Shown: in pieces, positions 47,139-56,820 of the stretch
Layout: every line of letters starts with the position of its first letter
How positions within the stretch are numbered: the stretch's first letter is position 1
Assembly: GCF_005771435.1 (NCBI RefSeq)
Contig: NZ_VANI01000005.1
Span: 237,827 to 301,826 of the forward strand
Source: Microbulbifer harenosus
GTDB taxonomy: Bacteria; Pseudomonadota; Gammaproteobacteria; Pseudomonadales; Cellvibrionaceae
Direction of reading: 5' to 3'
Length of the DNA: 64,000 bases
The notes under the pieces: model-generated
Seen by the model: the letters and a program-made list of their open reading frames with translations, nothing else
Databases searched by the model: none
Told to the model about the DNA's origin: nothing
Made by a program: the position numbers and the translations under genes

Positions 47139-48932
47139 TCAGAATACGAAGTGTTCCGCGTCCAGACTCATCAGATTGTCGGCGCCACTCTGCATCGCGC
47201 TGGCGTGCGTCGCCGTGCGCGGCAGAATACGGTCGAAGTAGAAGCGTGCGGTAGCCAGTTTGGCGCGGTAGAAGTCTTCCTCCGCGGTGCCCGCGGCGAG
47301 CTGTTCATTCGCCACTTTGGCTGCCAGCGCCCACAGATAAGCCTGTACCGCATAGCCGGAATACATCAGGTAGTCCACGGACGCTGCGCCGACTTCGTCG
47401 GGGTTTTCCATCGCTTTAACGCCGATGTTCATGGTCAGCTCGCCCCACTGCTGGTTAATTTCCTGCAGTTTGGCAACGTAGGGGGCCAGTGCCTCGTTAT
47501 CAACCTCGGCCTTGCAGAACTTGTGCACGACCTTGGTAAACTTGCGCAGCAACTCACCCTGGCTCATCAACACCTTGCGGCCCAGCAGGTCCAGTGCCTG
47601 AACGCCGGTGGTGCCTTCGTAGATAGTGGAGATACGCGCGTCGCGAACATTCTGCTCCATGCCCCACTCAGCGATGTAGCCGTGGCCACCGAAGCACTGC
47701 ATGCCCAGGTTGGCGGACTCATAACCGGTCTCGGTCAGGAATGCCTTGGCGATCGGCGTCAGGAATGCCAGCAGATCATCGGCTTCTTTGCGCTCTTCTT
47801 CGCTGCCCACCTGGGTGCGGTCCACCTGTTGCGCGCACAGCATCACCAGCATACGACCACCTTCGGCAAAGGCTTTTTGCGTCAGCAGCATACGGCGCAC
47901 GTCCGGGTGTACGATGATCGGGTCCGCGGGGCCATTGGGGTTTTTCGGGCCACTCAGAGAACGCATTTGCAGACGATCCTTGGCATAAGCCAGGGATTTC
48001 TGGAAACCCGCTTCCGCATGCGCAACACCCTGCAGAGCAGTGCCCAGACGCGCAGTGTTCATGAAAGTGAACATACAGTTCAGGCCTTTGTTCGGCGGAC
48101 CGATCAGGAAACCTTTGGCGCCGTCGAAATTCAACACCGCTGTGGCGTTGCCGTGAATGCCCATCTTGTGTTCGAGGGAACCACAGGTCACGCCATTGCG
48201 CTCACCCACGGAACCGTCTGAGTTGGGCAGGAACTTGGGCACAATAAACAGGGAGATGCCCTTGGTGCCCGCAGGCGCATCGGGCAGACGCGCGAGCACG
48301 ATGTGGACGATATTTTCGGCCATGTCGTGTTCGCCGGCAGAAATGAAGATCTTGGTGCCGGAGATGGCGTAGGAGCCGTCGTCATTGGGCTCAGCCTTGG
48401 TGCGCAGGATACCCAGATCGGTACCGCAGTGCGGCTCTGTCAGGCACATGGTGCCGGTCCAGCTGCCCTCGACCAGTTTGGTCAGGTAGGTATGTTTCTG
48501 TTCATCGGTGCCGTGGGCCTCCAGGGTATTCATGGCGCCGTGCGACAGGCCCGGGTACATGCCCCATGACCAGTTCGCAGTACCCACCATCTCACTCAGG
48601 ATAGTGCCCAGTGACGGCGGCAGGCCCTGGCCGCCGTGGTCCACACTGTGTGCCAGAGAAGGCCAACCGGCTTCCACGAACTGCTGGTAGGCCTCTTTGA
48701 AGCCTTCCGGGGTGGTGACTTCGCCGTCGTTCCAGGTACAGCCCTGCTGGTCACCGATCTGGTTCAGCGGCGCGAGGACGTTCTCGCAGAACTTGGCGCC
48801 CTCTTCCAGGATCGCATCCACTACATCGGGGCTCGCGTCTTCGTAGCCCAGAGACGCATAGTGCTGGTCCCAGTTCAGCAGTTCACGCATGGCAAAGCGC
48901 ATGTCGCGCAGCGGAATCTTGATCTCGCTCAT
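47139..48932 (-). CDS. Acyl-CoA dehydrogenase (DmdC/FadE-like, long C-terminal type)
   Basis: The 597-residue FAD enzyme belongs to the large acyl-CoA dehydrogenases with an extra C-terminal domain, the group that holds 3-methylmercaptopropionyl-CoA dehydrogenase (DmdC) and several FadE-type enzymes. Motifs seen: MCLTEPHCGTDLG, TKIFISAGEHD, GFLIGPPNKGL, and the catalytic-base region ISTIYEGTTGVQALDL near 440. It forms trans-2-enoyl-CoA in beta-oxidation. The frame extends to 49043, but the ATG at 48932 (MSEIKIPLRD) has GAGGG 8-9 bases upstream. Chain-length specificity cannot be judged; a DMSP-related role has no support from neighbours. Confidence 0.92.
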   Translation of the reverse strand: MSEIKIPLRDMRFAMRELLNWDQHYASLGYEDASPDVVDAILEEGAKFCENVLAPLNQIGDQQGCTWNDGEVTTPEGFKEAYQQFVEAGWPSLAHSVDHGGQGLPPSLGTILSEMVGTANWSWGMYPGLSHGAMNTLEAHGTDEQKHTYLTKLVEGSWTGTMCLTEPHCGTDLGILRTKAEPNDDGSYAISGTKIFISAGEHDMAENIVHIVLARLPDAPAGTKGISLFIVPKFLPNSDGSVGERNGVTCGSLEHKMGIHGNATAVLNFDGAKGFLIGPPNKGLNCMFTFMNTARLGTALQGVAHAEAGFQKSLAYAKDRLQMRSLSGPKNPNGPADPIIVHPDVRRMLLTQKAFAEGGRMLVMLCAQQVDRTQVGSEEERKEADDLLAFLTPIAKAFLTETGYESANLGMQCFGGHGYIAEWGMEQNVRDARISTIYEGTTGVQALDLLGRKVLMSQGELLRKFTKVVHKFCKAEVDNEALAPYVAKLQEINQQWGELTMNIGVKAMENPDEVGAASVDYLMYSGYAVQAYLWALAAKVANEQLAAGTAEEDFYRAKLATARFYFDRILPRTATHASAMQSGADNLMSLDAEHFVF

Positions 48933-49238
48933 CCTGATAACCCTCTTCTGGCAATTTTGTAGTCGGTGGACCTGGGCCCGGTGTTCACAGTGATTACGGA
49001 CGATACCGAAAGGCAGTACCGGGCCGTCACGCCTGTGACTCAACTTTTGGTTTTATTCATCTTAGTTGCAAATTGCCAAAAGCCACTATGGCGAAAAATG
49101 CCCAAACCACTAACAAAATACGGCGCGAGAACGGGGACTTCTGGCCTGACGAACCGGTCAGATTACGTGGAAATATGCACCTGCAACACCGTGTTGTGTC
49201 ACAGGACAAGTGGAGAAAATCGCTGAGCCGGAAGGAAA
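48933..49238. other. Intergenic region acyl-CoA dehydrogenase - AraC gene (no gene)
   Basis: About 306 bases that should hold the acyl-CoA dehydrogenase promoter. AT-rich near 49040-49075. No terminator or repeat was seen. Confidence 0.55.
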
Positions 49239-50303
49239 TCAGAGCCCTACCGCCGTGGAGCGCGGGCTTTTGCGGTACTCCCCAGGGGTAACGCCGGTCC
49301 ACTTCTTGAAGGCGCGAAAGAAAGCGCTGGCCTCATCGAAACCGAGCATTTCGGCGATTTGGGTATTGGAGAGATCCGGGCAGCTGAGATAGTGGAAGGC
49401 GGCCTCCATACGGCATTCATCTTTCAGCTTCTGATAAGACGTATTTTCCTGCTGCAACTTGCGCCGCAACGTCGTCACCGACATATTCAGGCGCTCGGCC
49501 ACCGCCTCCGCCGCCGGCATGGATTCACTCACGTCCCGGTTGAGAATGGTCTTCACCTTGGTCTTGATACTGTTGGCTTTGCCATCGCTGATCACCAGGT
49601 GGTAGGGGGCCGTGCGAATGAAATCCTCCACAGTCTGCGGACTCTGCACAATCGGATAGTCCAGATAGCGGCTCTCGTATTCCAGCGCGTTTCCAGGCTG
49701 ATCGAACAGCAACTCACCCGCCTCGCTCTGGGCCAACGCGCGGAACTCCTCGGGGCACGGAAAGGAAAAGTGGAGTTTCGCCAGGGGAATTTCCAATCCC
49801 ACCAGCCAGCAGTAAAAACGGTGCCATACTGCCAAGGTGGTGCGGATCACGCCCGGCGACGTCTCCGCAATCAGCTGGTCGAATTCGCCGGGCGCCAGGG
49901 AGCTGATGCCCTGGATGACCACCCTGTCGCGCTCCCCATCCCGGTGCAGCACAGGTTTGACGCGAAAACCGCGACAGATCTCCATGAACTCCGCGCTCAG
50001 AGTGATCGCCTGACGCACGGTCGCGCAGTTCACCACCGTGAGACACAGCAGGCGGAAAGAACCCGTGCGCACGCGCCCACCGCTTAACATGCCGAACCAT
50101 TCATCCTGAGCGAGCCACATCACCCGCTGGTAAAGCCTTCCATACTTAACTGCGGAAAACGCCGCCGTGTCTTCCAGGTCCCGCTCAGTAATACCCACCG
50201 AGGCCAGGAGTTCACGGCGGTCACAGCCGTGGTTTGAGGCCTCGTCCAGTAAGCGTTGCACATAGGCAATGGGAATGCGGATGTCGTCGTTGGCGCTTTC
50301 CAT
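49239..50303 (-). CDS. AraC-family transcriptional regulator
   Basis: From the ATG at 50303 the protein has 354 residues. The N-terminal Arabinose_bd-type domain (about 10-210) starts IPIAYVQRLLDEA; the C-terminal AraC domain (about 250-345) contains VAERLNMSVTTLRRKLQ and IAEMLGFDEASAFFRAFKKWTG. Regulators of this kind sit next to lipid, alkane or acyl-CoA genes. Its neighbour to the left, on the same strand, is the acyl-CoA dehydrogenase gene 306 bases away, the natural candidate target. The ribosome-binding site is poor, so the start may be off by a few codons. Confidence 0.85.
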   Translation of the reverse strand: MESANDDIRIPIAYVQRLLDEASNHGCDRRELLASVGITERDLEDTAAFSAVKYGRLYQRVMWLAQDEWFGMLSGGRVRTGSFRLLCLTVVNCATVRQAITLSAEFMEICRGFRVKPVLHRDGERDRVVIQGISSLAPGEFDQLIAETSPGVIRTTLAVWHRFYCWLVGLEIPLAKLHFSFPCPEEFRALAQSEAGELLFDQPGNALEYESRYLDYPIVQSPQTVEDFIRTAPYHLVISDGKANSIKTKVKTILNRDVSESMPAAEAVAERLNMSVTTLRRKLQQENTSYQKLKDECRMEAAFHYLSCPDLSNTQIAEMLGFDEASAFFRAFKKWTGVTPGEYRKSPRSTAVGL

Positions 50304-50367
50304 AATTGCTGATATTTCCCGTCGGACTCCCGCTCTCAAAGTGCTGCTGATCGTATATTTTTCCAGG

Positions 50368-50574
50368 TCACTTATTTCTGCGATTGCGCAGCCAGCTCAA
50401 CAGCGCACCAAACCCCAGCGCCAACGCAACAATGACAGCGAGAAACACCAGCATCAGCACCAGGTAACTAAGCACATCTCTCACTGGCAGGTCCCAACTC
50501 CAGATCGCCGCTGCGACAAAGGCGATGCATGCGAGCACACTGGTAACGAAGGAACGGCGGCGTTTAATGGCCAT
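50368..50574 (-). CDS. Small two-helix membrane protein
   Basis: A 68-residue protein with a basic start (MAIKRRRSF), two hydrophobic helices (about 9-28 and 34-60) and a basic tail LRNRRNK. Layout and charge pattern suggest both ends in the cytosol. No family is recognised. GGA lies about 11 bases before the ATG. It may be read together with the AraC gene 64 bases downstream. Confidence 0.6.
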   Translation of the reverse strand: MAIKRRRSFVTSVLACIAFVAAAIWSWDLPVRDVLSYLVLMLVFLAVIVALALGFGALLSWLRNRRNK

Positions 50575-50976
50575 AGCAGAAATTCCAGCGAGATATGAAC
50601 GGGTGGTCGACAGCAGGCGCCAACACTAAGCTTCAGGCATGTCCGTCAGTAATGCTATCCGTAAGGATAGTTTCCGATTGCGGGCTGGACACGGCGCCGC
50701 ATCCTGCAACATCAGGACATTGGTGTCAACGAAGCCGCCGCCCACGAGACGTTCCCGGCATTTCCGCAGCTACGCCAGGCAGATGCACAAGATGAAAAAA
50801 AAGTTGATCTATCGCAGAGAAGACCGCAAGACACTGCGCAAGCTGGCGATATGGGTGGAATGTATGATGCTGCTCACCGGCACGGTACTACTCGGTATTC
50901 TGCTGCTCAGCTAAGGGAGCCGCGCACACCGTCGCTCACTGCACGTTTTTACCTTTCGCGCGGCGCACATCCCGCC
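50575..50976. other. Intergenic region around a possible tiny membrane protein
   Basis: About 400 bases between the small membrane protein gene and the fumC end. Apart from the possible 43-codon gene at 50783-50914, I see no coding signal or strong hairpin. Confidence 0.5.
50783..50914 (+). CDS. Possible tiny single-helix membrane protein
   Basis: A 43-codon frame (or 40 from the ATG at 50792): basic start MKKKLIYRREDRKTLRKLA followed by a 22-residue hydrophobic helix ending LLLS. AGG lies 3 bases before the first ATG and 12 before the second, so neither spacing is ideal. The basic-then-hydrophobic pattern is that of a real small membrane protein, but chance cannot be excluded. Confidence 0.35.
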   Translation: MHKMKKKLIYRREDRKTLRKLAIWVECMMLLTGTVLLGILLLS

Positions 50977-52389
50977 TCAATCGCCATCGACGATACCGCC
51001 GCGTGTCAAACGCGCGGGATCGAGAAGCGATTCCAGTTCAGCGCGCGACAACCCGGTCATTTCCACCGCGACGTCCAGTACCGGGCGGTTACTGCTATAC
51101 GCGTTCTTGGCAATTTCTGCCGCTTTTGCATAGCCAATCACGGGATTGAGTGCCGTTACCAGGATCGGATTTCTCTCCAGCACTTCGTGCATCCGCTCCT
51201 GATTGACAGTAAAACCAGCGATGGCCCGGTCCGCCAGCAGGCGCGTGGCGGCAGTCAGTATCCGCACGCTCTCCAGCAGGGAAAAGGCGATTAACGGCAG
51301 CATAACATTGAGCTGGAAATTGCCGCTCTGCCCCGCCACAGTAATGGAGGTATCGTTGCCCATTACCTTCGCTGCCACCATCGCCACAGACTCGGCAACC
51401 ACCGGATTCACCTTGCCGGGCATGATGCTACTGCCGGGTTGCAGTGGTGGCAGCGCGATTTCGCCAAACCCGGCCAGCGGGCCACTGTTCATCCAGCGCA
51501 GGTCGTTGGCGATCTTCATCAGCGCGACCGCCAGGGTTTTCAGCTGCCCGGAAACTTCCACCGCAGTATCCTGGCTGGCGATCGCCGCGAAGGCATTCTC
51601 CGCCGGGCGCAGGGAAACCCCACAGGCACTGCTTAGTTTGCGCGCAAATATCACAGCAAAATCCTCGTGGGCATTCAGCCCCGTGCCCACGGCGGTGCCC
51701 CCCTGTGCCAGCGCTTCAAGACGCGGCAGCGTGGATTCAATGCGCTCCTTACACAGTTTCACCTGCGCCGCCCACGCCCTCAGCTCCTGAGACAGGGTGA
51801 TGGGGACCGCATCCATAAGGTGGGTGCGACCGGTTTTCAGCACTAGCTCAACGGTGCCGGCCTTGGTTTCGATCACGTCGATCAGATGCACCAGCGCCGG
51901 CAACAACCGGTTCTGCAGTGCCAACAATGTGGAGAGATGGATGGCAGTGGGAATGACATCGTTACTGCTCTGACACATGTTGACGTGGTCATTGGCACTG
52001 ACCGTTTGCCCACTCGACTCAGTCGCAATATGGGCCAGCACCTCGTTCACGTTCATATTGGTACTGGTGCCGGAACCGGTCTGGAAAATATCCACGGGAA
52101 AGTGGCGGTAGTAGTCGGCGTCGTCCAGCTGATCACAGGCCTGAACAATGGCATCAGCCAGATCCGCTGACAAAATTCCCAGGTTGCGATTGGTCTCCGC
52201 AGCCGCGCGCTTGATGGCGACAACCGCTCGCAGAAATTCCTTCGGCAGCGGGTAGCCGCTGACCGGAAAATTCTCCACCGCGCGCTGTGTCTGCGCACCG
52301 TACCGGGCCGACGCCGGAACACGCACCTCGCCCAGGCTGTCTTTCTCGATGCGAAATTTCTCGGAGCCTTCAGCTGACTGGTCGGGCAT
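50977..52389 (-). CDS. fumC: Fumarate hydratase class II
   Basis: FumC hydrates fumarate to L-malate in the citric acid cycle, without an iron-sulfur cluster and so resistant to oxidants. The 470-residue protein shows TGSGTSTNMNVNEV (104-117), the catalytic His190 in GRTHLMDA and the fumarase/aspartase signature GSSIMPGKVNP (319-329). GAGGT is 6-7 bases before the ATG. It is a single-gene unit. A PurB or aspartase assignment is unlikely given the TGSGTS and HLMDA details. Confidence 0.95.
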   Translation of the reverse strand: MPDQSAEGSEKFRIEKDSLGEVRVPASARYGAQTQRAVENFPVSGYPLPKEFLRAVVAIKRAAAETNRNLGILSADLADAIVQACDQLDDADYYRHFPVDIFQTGSGTSTNMNVNEVLAHIATESSGQTVSANDHVNMCQSSNDVIPTAIHLSTLLALQNRLLPALVHLIDVIETKAGTVELVLKTGRTHLMDAVPITLSQELRAWAAQVKLCKERIESTLPRLEALAQGGTAVGTGLNAHEDFAVIFARKLSSACGVSLRPAENAFAAIASQDTAVEVSGQLKTLAVALMKIANDLRWMNSGPLAGFGEIALPPLQPGSSIMPGKVNPVVAESVAMVAAKVMGNDTSITVAGQSGNFQLNVMLPLIAFSLLESVRILTAATRLLADRAIAGFTVNQERMHEVLERNPILVTALNPVIGYAKAAEIAKNAYSSNRPVLDVAVEMTGLSRAELESLLDPARLTRGGIVDGD

Positions 52390-52490
52390 TGATCACCTCG
52401 GTCGCGCTGCCGATGAAAAGCGGCACAACAAACTGTGCGAGTAGAAAACCGTCACCAATCTAATGTGCGGACTGGCGAATTGGAAATCGG

Positions 52491-52925
52491 CTATATGCTG
52501 ACGCGTCCTTCCTGGGTCCACTCACAGCGCACCTGCATGTCACCGCTTCCCGGCTCATGATAGAGGCCGGCGGCTTCCCAGTTGAATGAGTGGGTTCCGG
52601 ACAGTTCGGTTTCCAGATGAACGGTTGCAGACACCCAGTACATGCTGTGCAGCAGTTCCTCGAATTTTCGTATCCACTGATTCCATTCGTATTCAATGGC
52701 GCGATAGGAGGCTCCGAAGTGGATGACATCCGTCTGGTACTGGGATTGTTTGACCTTGATGGTGGGAACCGAAAACATATCGCGACACAGGAGAGGCCAT
52801 TCGTCGGCACTGGGCAGGGCCAGAATGGCTTCGCGATTGGTCCGGCGGCGTTCGCTGCCGCCAGTCAGGCTGTTGCTGTCTTTGATACAGCCGTAAACGA
52901 TGGATTCCTGATCACCCTGAATCAC
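52491..52925 (-). CDS. Conserved hypothetical protein
   Basis: I do not recognise the family. From a GTG at 52925 (GTG-ATT-CAG, giving MIQGDQESIVYGCIKD) it has 144 residues; the frame opens at 52979, and an ATG at about 52778 (MFSVPTIKV) is an alternative. The N-terminal part has a REAILALPSADEWPLLCRDMF region; the second half, from FGASYRAIEYEWNQW, is rich in Trp/Tyr/His and looks like a compact beta-sheet fold. No signal or membrane segment. It follows ligA in the minus direction, a position where Pseudomonas also has a hypothetical gene. Confidence 0.6.
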   Translation of the reverse strand: MIQGDQESIVYGCIKDSNSLTGGSERRRTNREAILALPSADEWPLLCRDMFSVPTIKVKQSQYQTDVIHFGASYRAIEYEWNQWIRKFEELLHSMYWVSATVHLETELSGTHSFNWEAAGLYHEPGSGDMQVRCEWTQEGRVSI

Positions 52926-53090
52926 GCGGTGCCAACCCCTACACTTCCCTGCGGCGCAATTACATTGGCCGGCAGGCACTATCGGAAAAACGGATTCGCC
53001 AACTGTAACGGCGCCTCAGTCAGAAAGCCACCTTCGATTGTCGCCAAATTCACAATTCGATCGCATTTCGGGCAGCGGGCTAACAAGTGC

Positions 53091-55130
<2,040 letters not shown>

Positions 55131-55181
55131 TTATCCGCAAAAATAGGGAATTCTTGCCGGTGGAACGAGAAGTGGTGTTTC

Positions 55182-55249
55182 TGTAGGAGTCTGCTTGCTG
55201 GCGAACAACCTCAAAGCTGGAACAGTTCGCCAGCAGGCTGGCTCCTACA
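55182..55249. repeat. REP-like palindromic element
   Basis: Two inverted arms, 55182-55206 and 55225-55249, match over most of 25 positions (TGTAGGAG... / ...CTCCTACA, with GCTGGCGAAC / GTTCGCCAGC) around 18 bases. The sequence strongly resembles the Pseudomonas-type REP (GCTCCTAC, GCTGGCGAA) in inverted-doublet form. It is intergenic, between zipA and ligA. No other copy is in the window. Confidence 0.75.
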
Positions 55250-55263
55250 AATATTTATCGGGA

Positions 55264-56739
55264 TCAGGCCTGCGCCTTGGCCAGCGCCTTGCGGCGCTGG
55301 AACTCCATCACCCGCTGGCGATAGTGTTCCGCGGTCTGCGCGGTAAACACACTGCGATTCTCATCTTTCAGTTCGCCACCCAGCTGCTCGGCAATATAGC
55401 GCGCGGTTGTCAGCAGCGTGTTGAACGCCTTCAGCGCTTCCACTTCCGCCGGCAGCGCCAGGAACAGACTGACACCGGGGGTGGTGAAGTCTTCCATGGC
55501 GGACATATCGAAGGTGCCGGGCACCACGATGTTGGCCAGGCTGAACAGTACCGGCCCTTCACCATCTTCACCGGTATGGTAGTGGAAGATATTCATATCA
55601 CCAAAGCGCATACCACAGGCAAACAGGGCTCGCAGCAGGTCATTACCTTCGAAGTAGTCTCCCGCGGGGGCCATGATATTCAGGATCAGCACTTCTTCCA
55701 CCGGACGCTCCTTGCGCGCTGCGGATTCGCGTTTGCCCGCCTGCCTTTTCGACGGCGCTTGCGACGGCTCGCGGGTCTCCCGCGCAGGCGCGACCGCTTT
55801 TTTTAAGTCGGGGAACTTGAGCTCCGGCAGCTTGATTTCAGCGCTGGCCCAGAGTGATTTCGCGGTGCGCGGTTTCTCTTCCGGTTCATCGCCGTGACTG
55901 CCCTGTTCTTCCGCACTCGCGTGCAGGGAATCCAGACTCACGGATTCGTCCAGCGATGGCTCGCGACGCCCACTGGACAGCGGTTCTTCGGCAAGATTGG
56001 CCAGCGGATCCGCCTCGCGCTGTGTCTCAGCCACACTCTCTGGTTCATCCCGCGGAGACAGGTCATCATCCGGTTCAGCAGATGCCTGCCAGAAGGGTGG
56101 TTGCACTTCTTCGCGGGGAGCTTCTTCAGGAGTTGCGGGTGCCTCGTCAGCGACGGAGTCCATCAGCACAGGCACCTGTTCGTCCAGATTCAACGACACC
56201 TGTTCCGGCATACGCCTGCCTTCCGGCCCCGGCTCGGCGCGCGTCAGCGATGCATCACCGGCTTCGTCAGATTCCCGGCGATCAGGGCGGCTGCCCGCCA
56301 GCGGTTTGCGAGAGGAGTAAAAGTTCTGCTGGACCTGTCGATTGACCTGGTTCGCGTCTTCCGGCTTGCGGCGCTGTACCACACGCACGGTGCCGGGCAG
56401 CTCCGCGGAAATCTGGCGGCGTTTTTCCGCCTCTTCCGGGTCGATATATTCCAGCGGCGATTCCGCCAGCGCAGGCCCGAGTTCCGGATCATCGCCGCGG
56501 CCACGGTCGTATGCGGGCGAAGCGACATCGGCCCGGGACGCCGGACGCTCCGCATCCTCCACGACCCGGGGGCTGGAGAGAATGTCGTTGTTGTCGTCGT
56601 CCAGATCGCGGCGCATGGAACGGGACAGGTTGCGCGACACCTTCATGCTGTCGCGGTGCTTGAGCCAGGCACGGCGCGCGCCGTCCAGCACGGCGACAAA
56701 CAGCACCAGGGCCAACAGATTGATCAGCCAGTTATCCAT
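55264..56739 (-). CDS. zipA: Cell division protein ZipA
   Basis: ZipA anchors FtsZ to the inner membrane. From the ATG at 56739 it has 491 residues: an N-terminal transmembrane helix (about 2-22) with almost no periplasmic part, a very long acidic/Pro-rich linker (about 30-350), and the C-terminal FtsZ-binding domain (about 355-485) with VLILNIMAPAGDYFEGNDLL and FHYHTGEDGEGPVLFSLAN. E. coli ZipA is 328 residues, so the linker is about 160 residues longer. GAGGGA lies 8 bases before the ATG. The order smc-zipA-ligA is conserved in Pseudomonas-like bacteria. Confidence 0.93.
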   Translation of the reverse strand: MDNWLINLLALVLFVAVLDGARRAWLKHRDSMKVSRNLSRSMRRDLDDDNNDILSSPRVVEDAERPASRADVASPAYDRGRGDDPELGPALAESPLEYIDPEEAEKRRQISAELPGTVRVVQRRKPEDANQVNRQVQQNFYSSRKPLAGSRPDRRESDEAGDASLTRAEPGPEGRRMPEQVSLNLDEQVPVLMDSVADEAPATPEEAPREEVQPPFWQASAEPDDDLSPRDEPESVAETQREADPLANLAEEPLSSGRREPSLDESVSLDSLHASAEEQGSHGDEPEEKPRTAKSLWASAEIKLPELKFPDLKKAVAPARETREPSQAPSKRQAGKRESAARKERPVEEVLILNIMAPAGDYFEGNDLLRALFACGMRFGDMNIFHYHTGEDGEGPVLFSLANIVVPGTFDMSAMEDFTTPGVSLFLALPAEVEALKAFNTLLTTARYIAEQLGGELKDENRSVFTAQTAEHYRQRVMEFQRRKALAKAQA

Positions 56740-56820
56740 TTGTGCTTCCCTCTCCCTATGCCGACATCCACATGTTGCCATTCACCGGGATATTCCACCT
56801 GCGGCTTACTCGTATCATTC

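Noticed and set aside
47139..48932. Assignment of the acyl-CoA dehydrogenase as DmdC in DMSP breakdown
   Set aside because: No dmdA, dmdB or dmdD is nearby, and the family also holds ordinary FadE-type enzymes.
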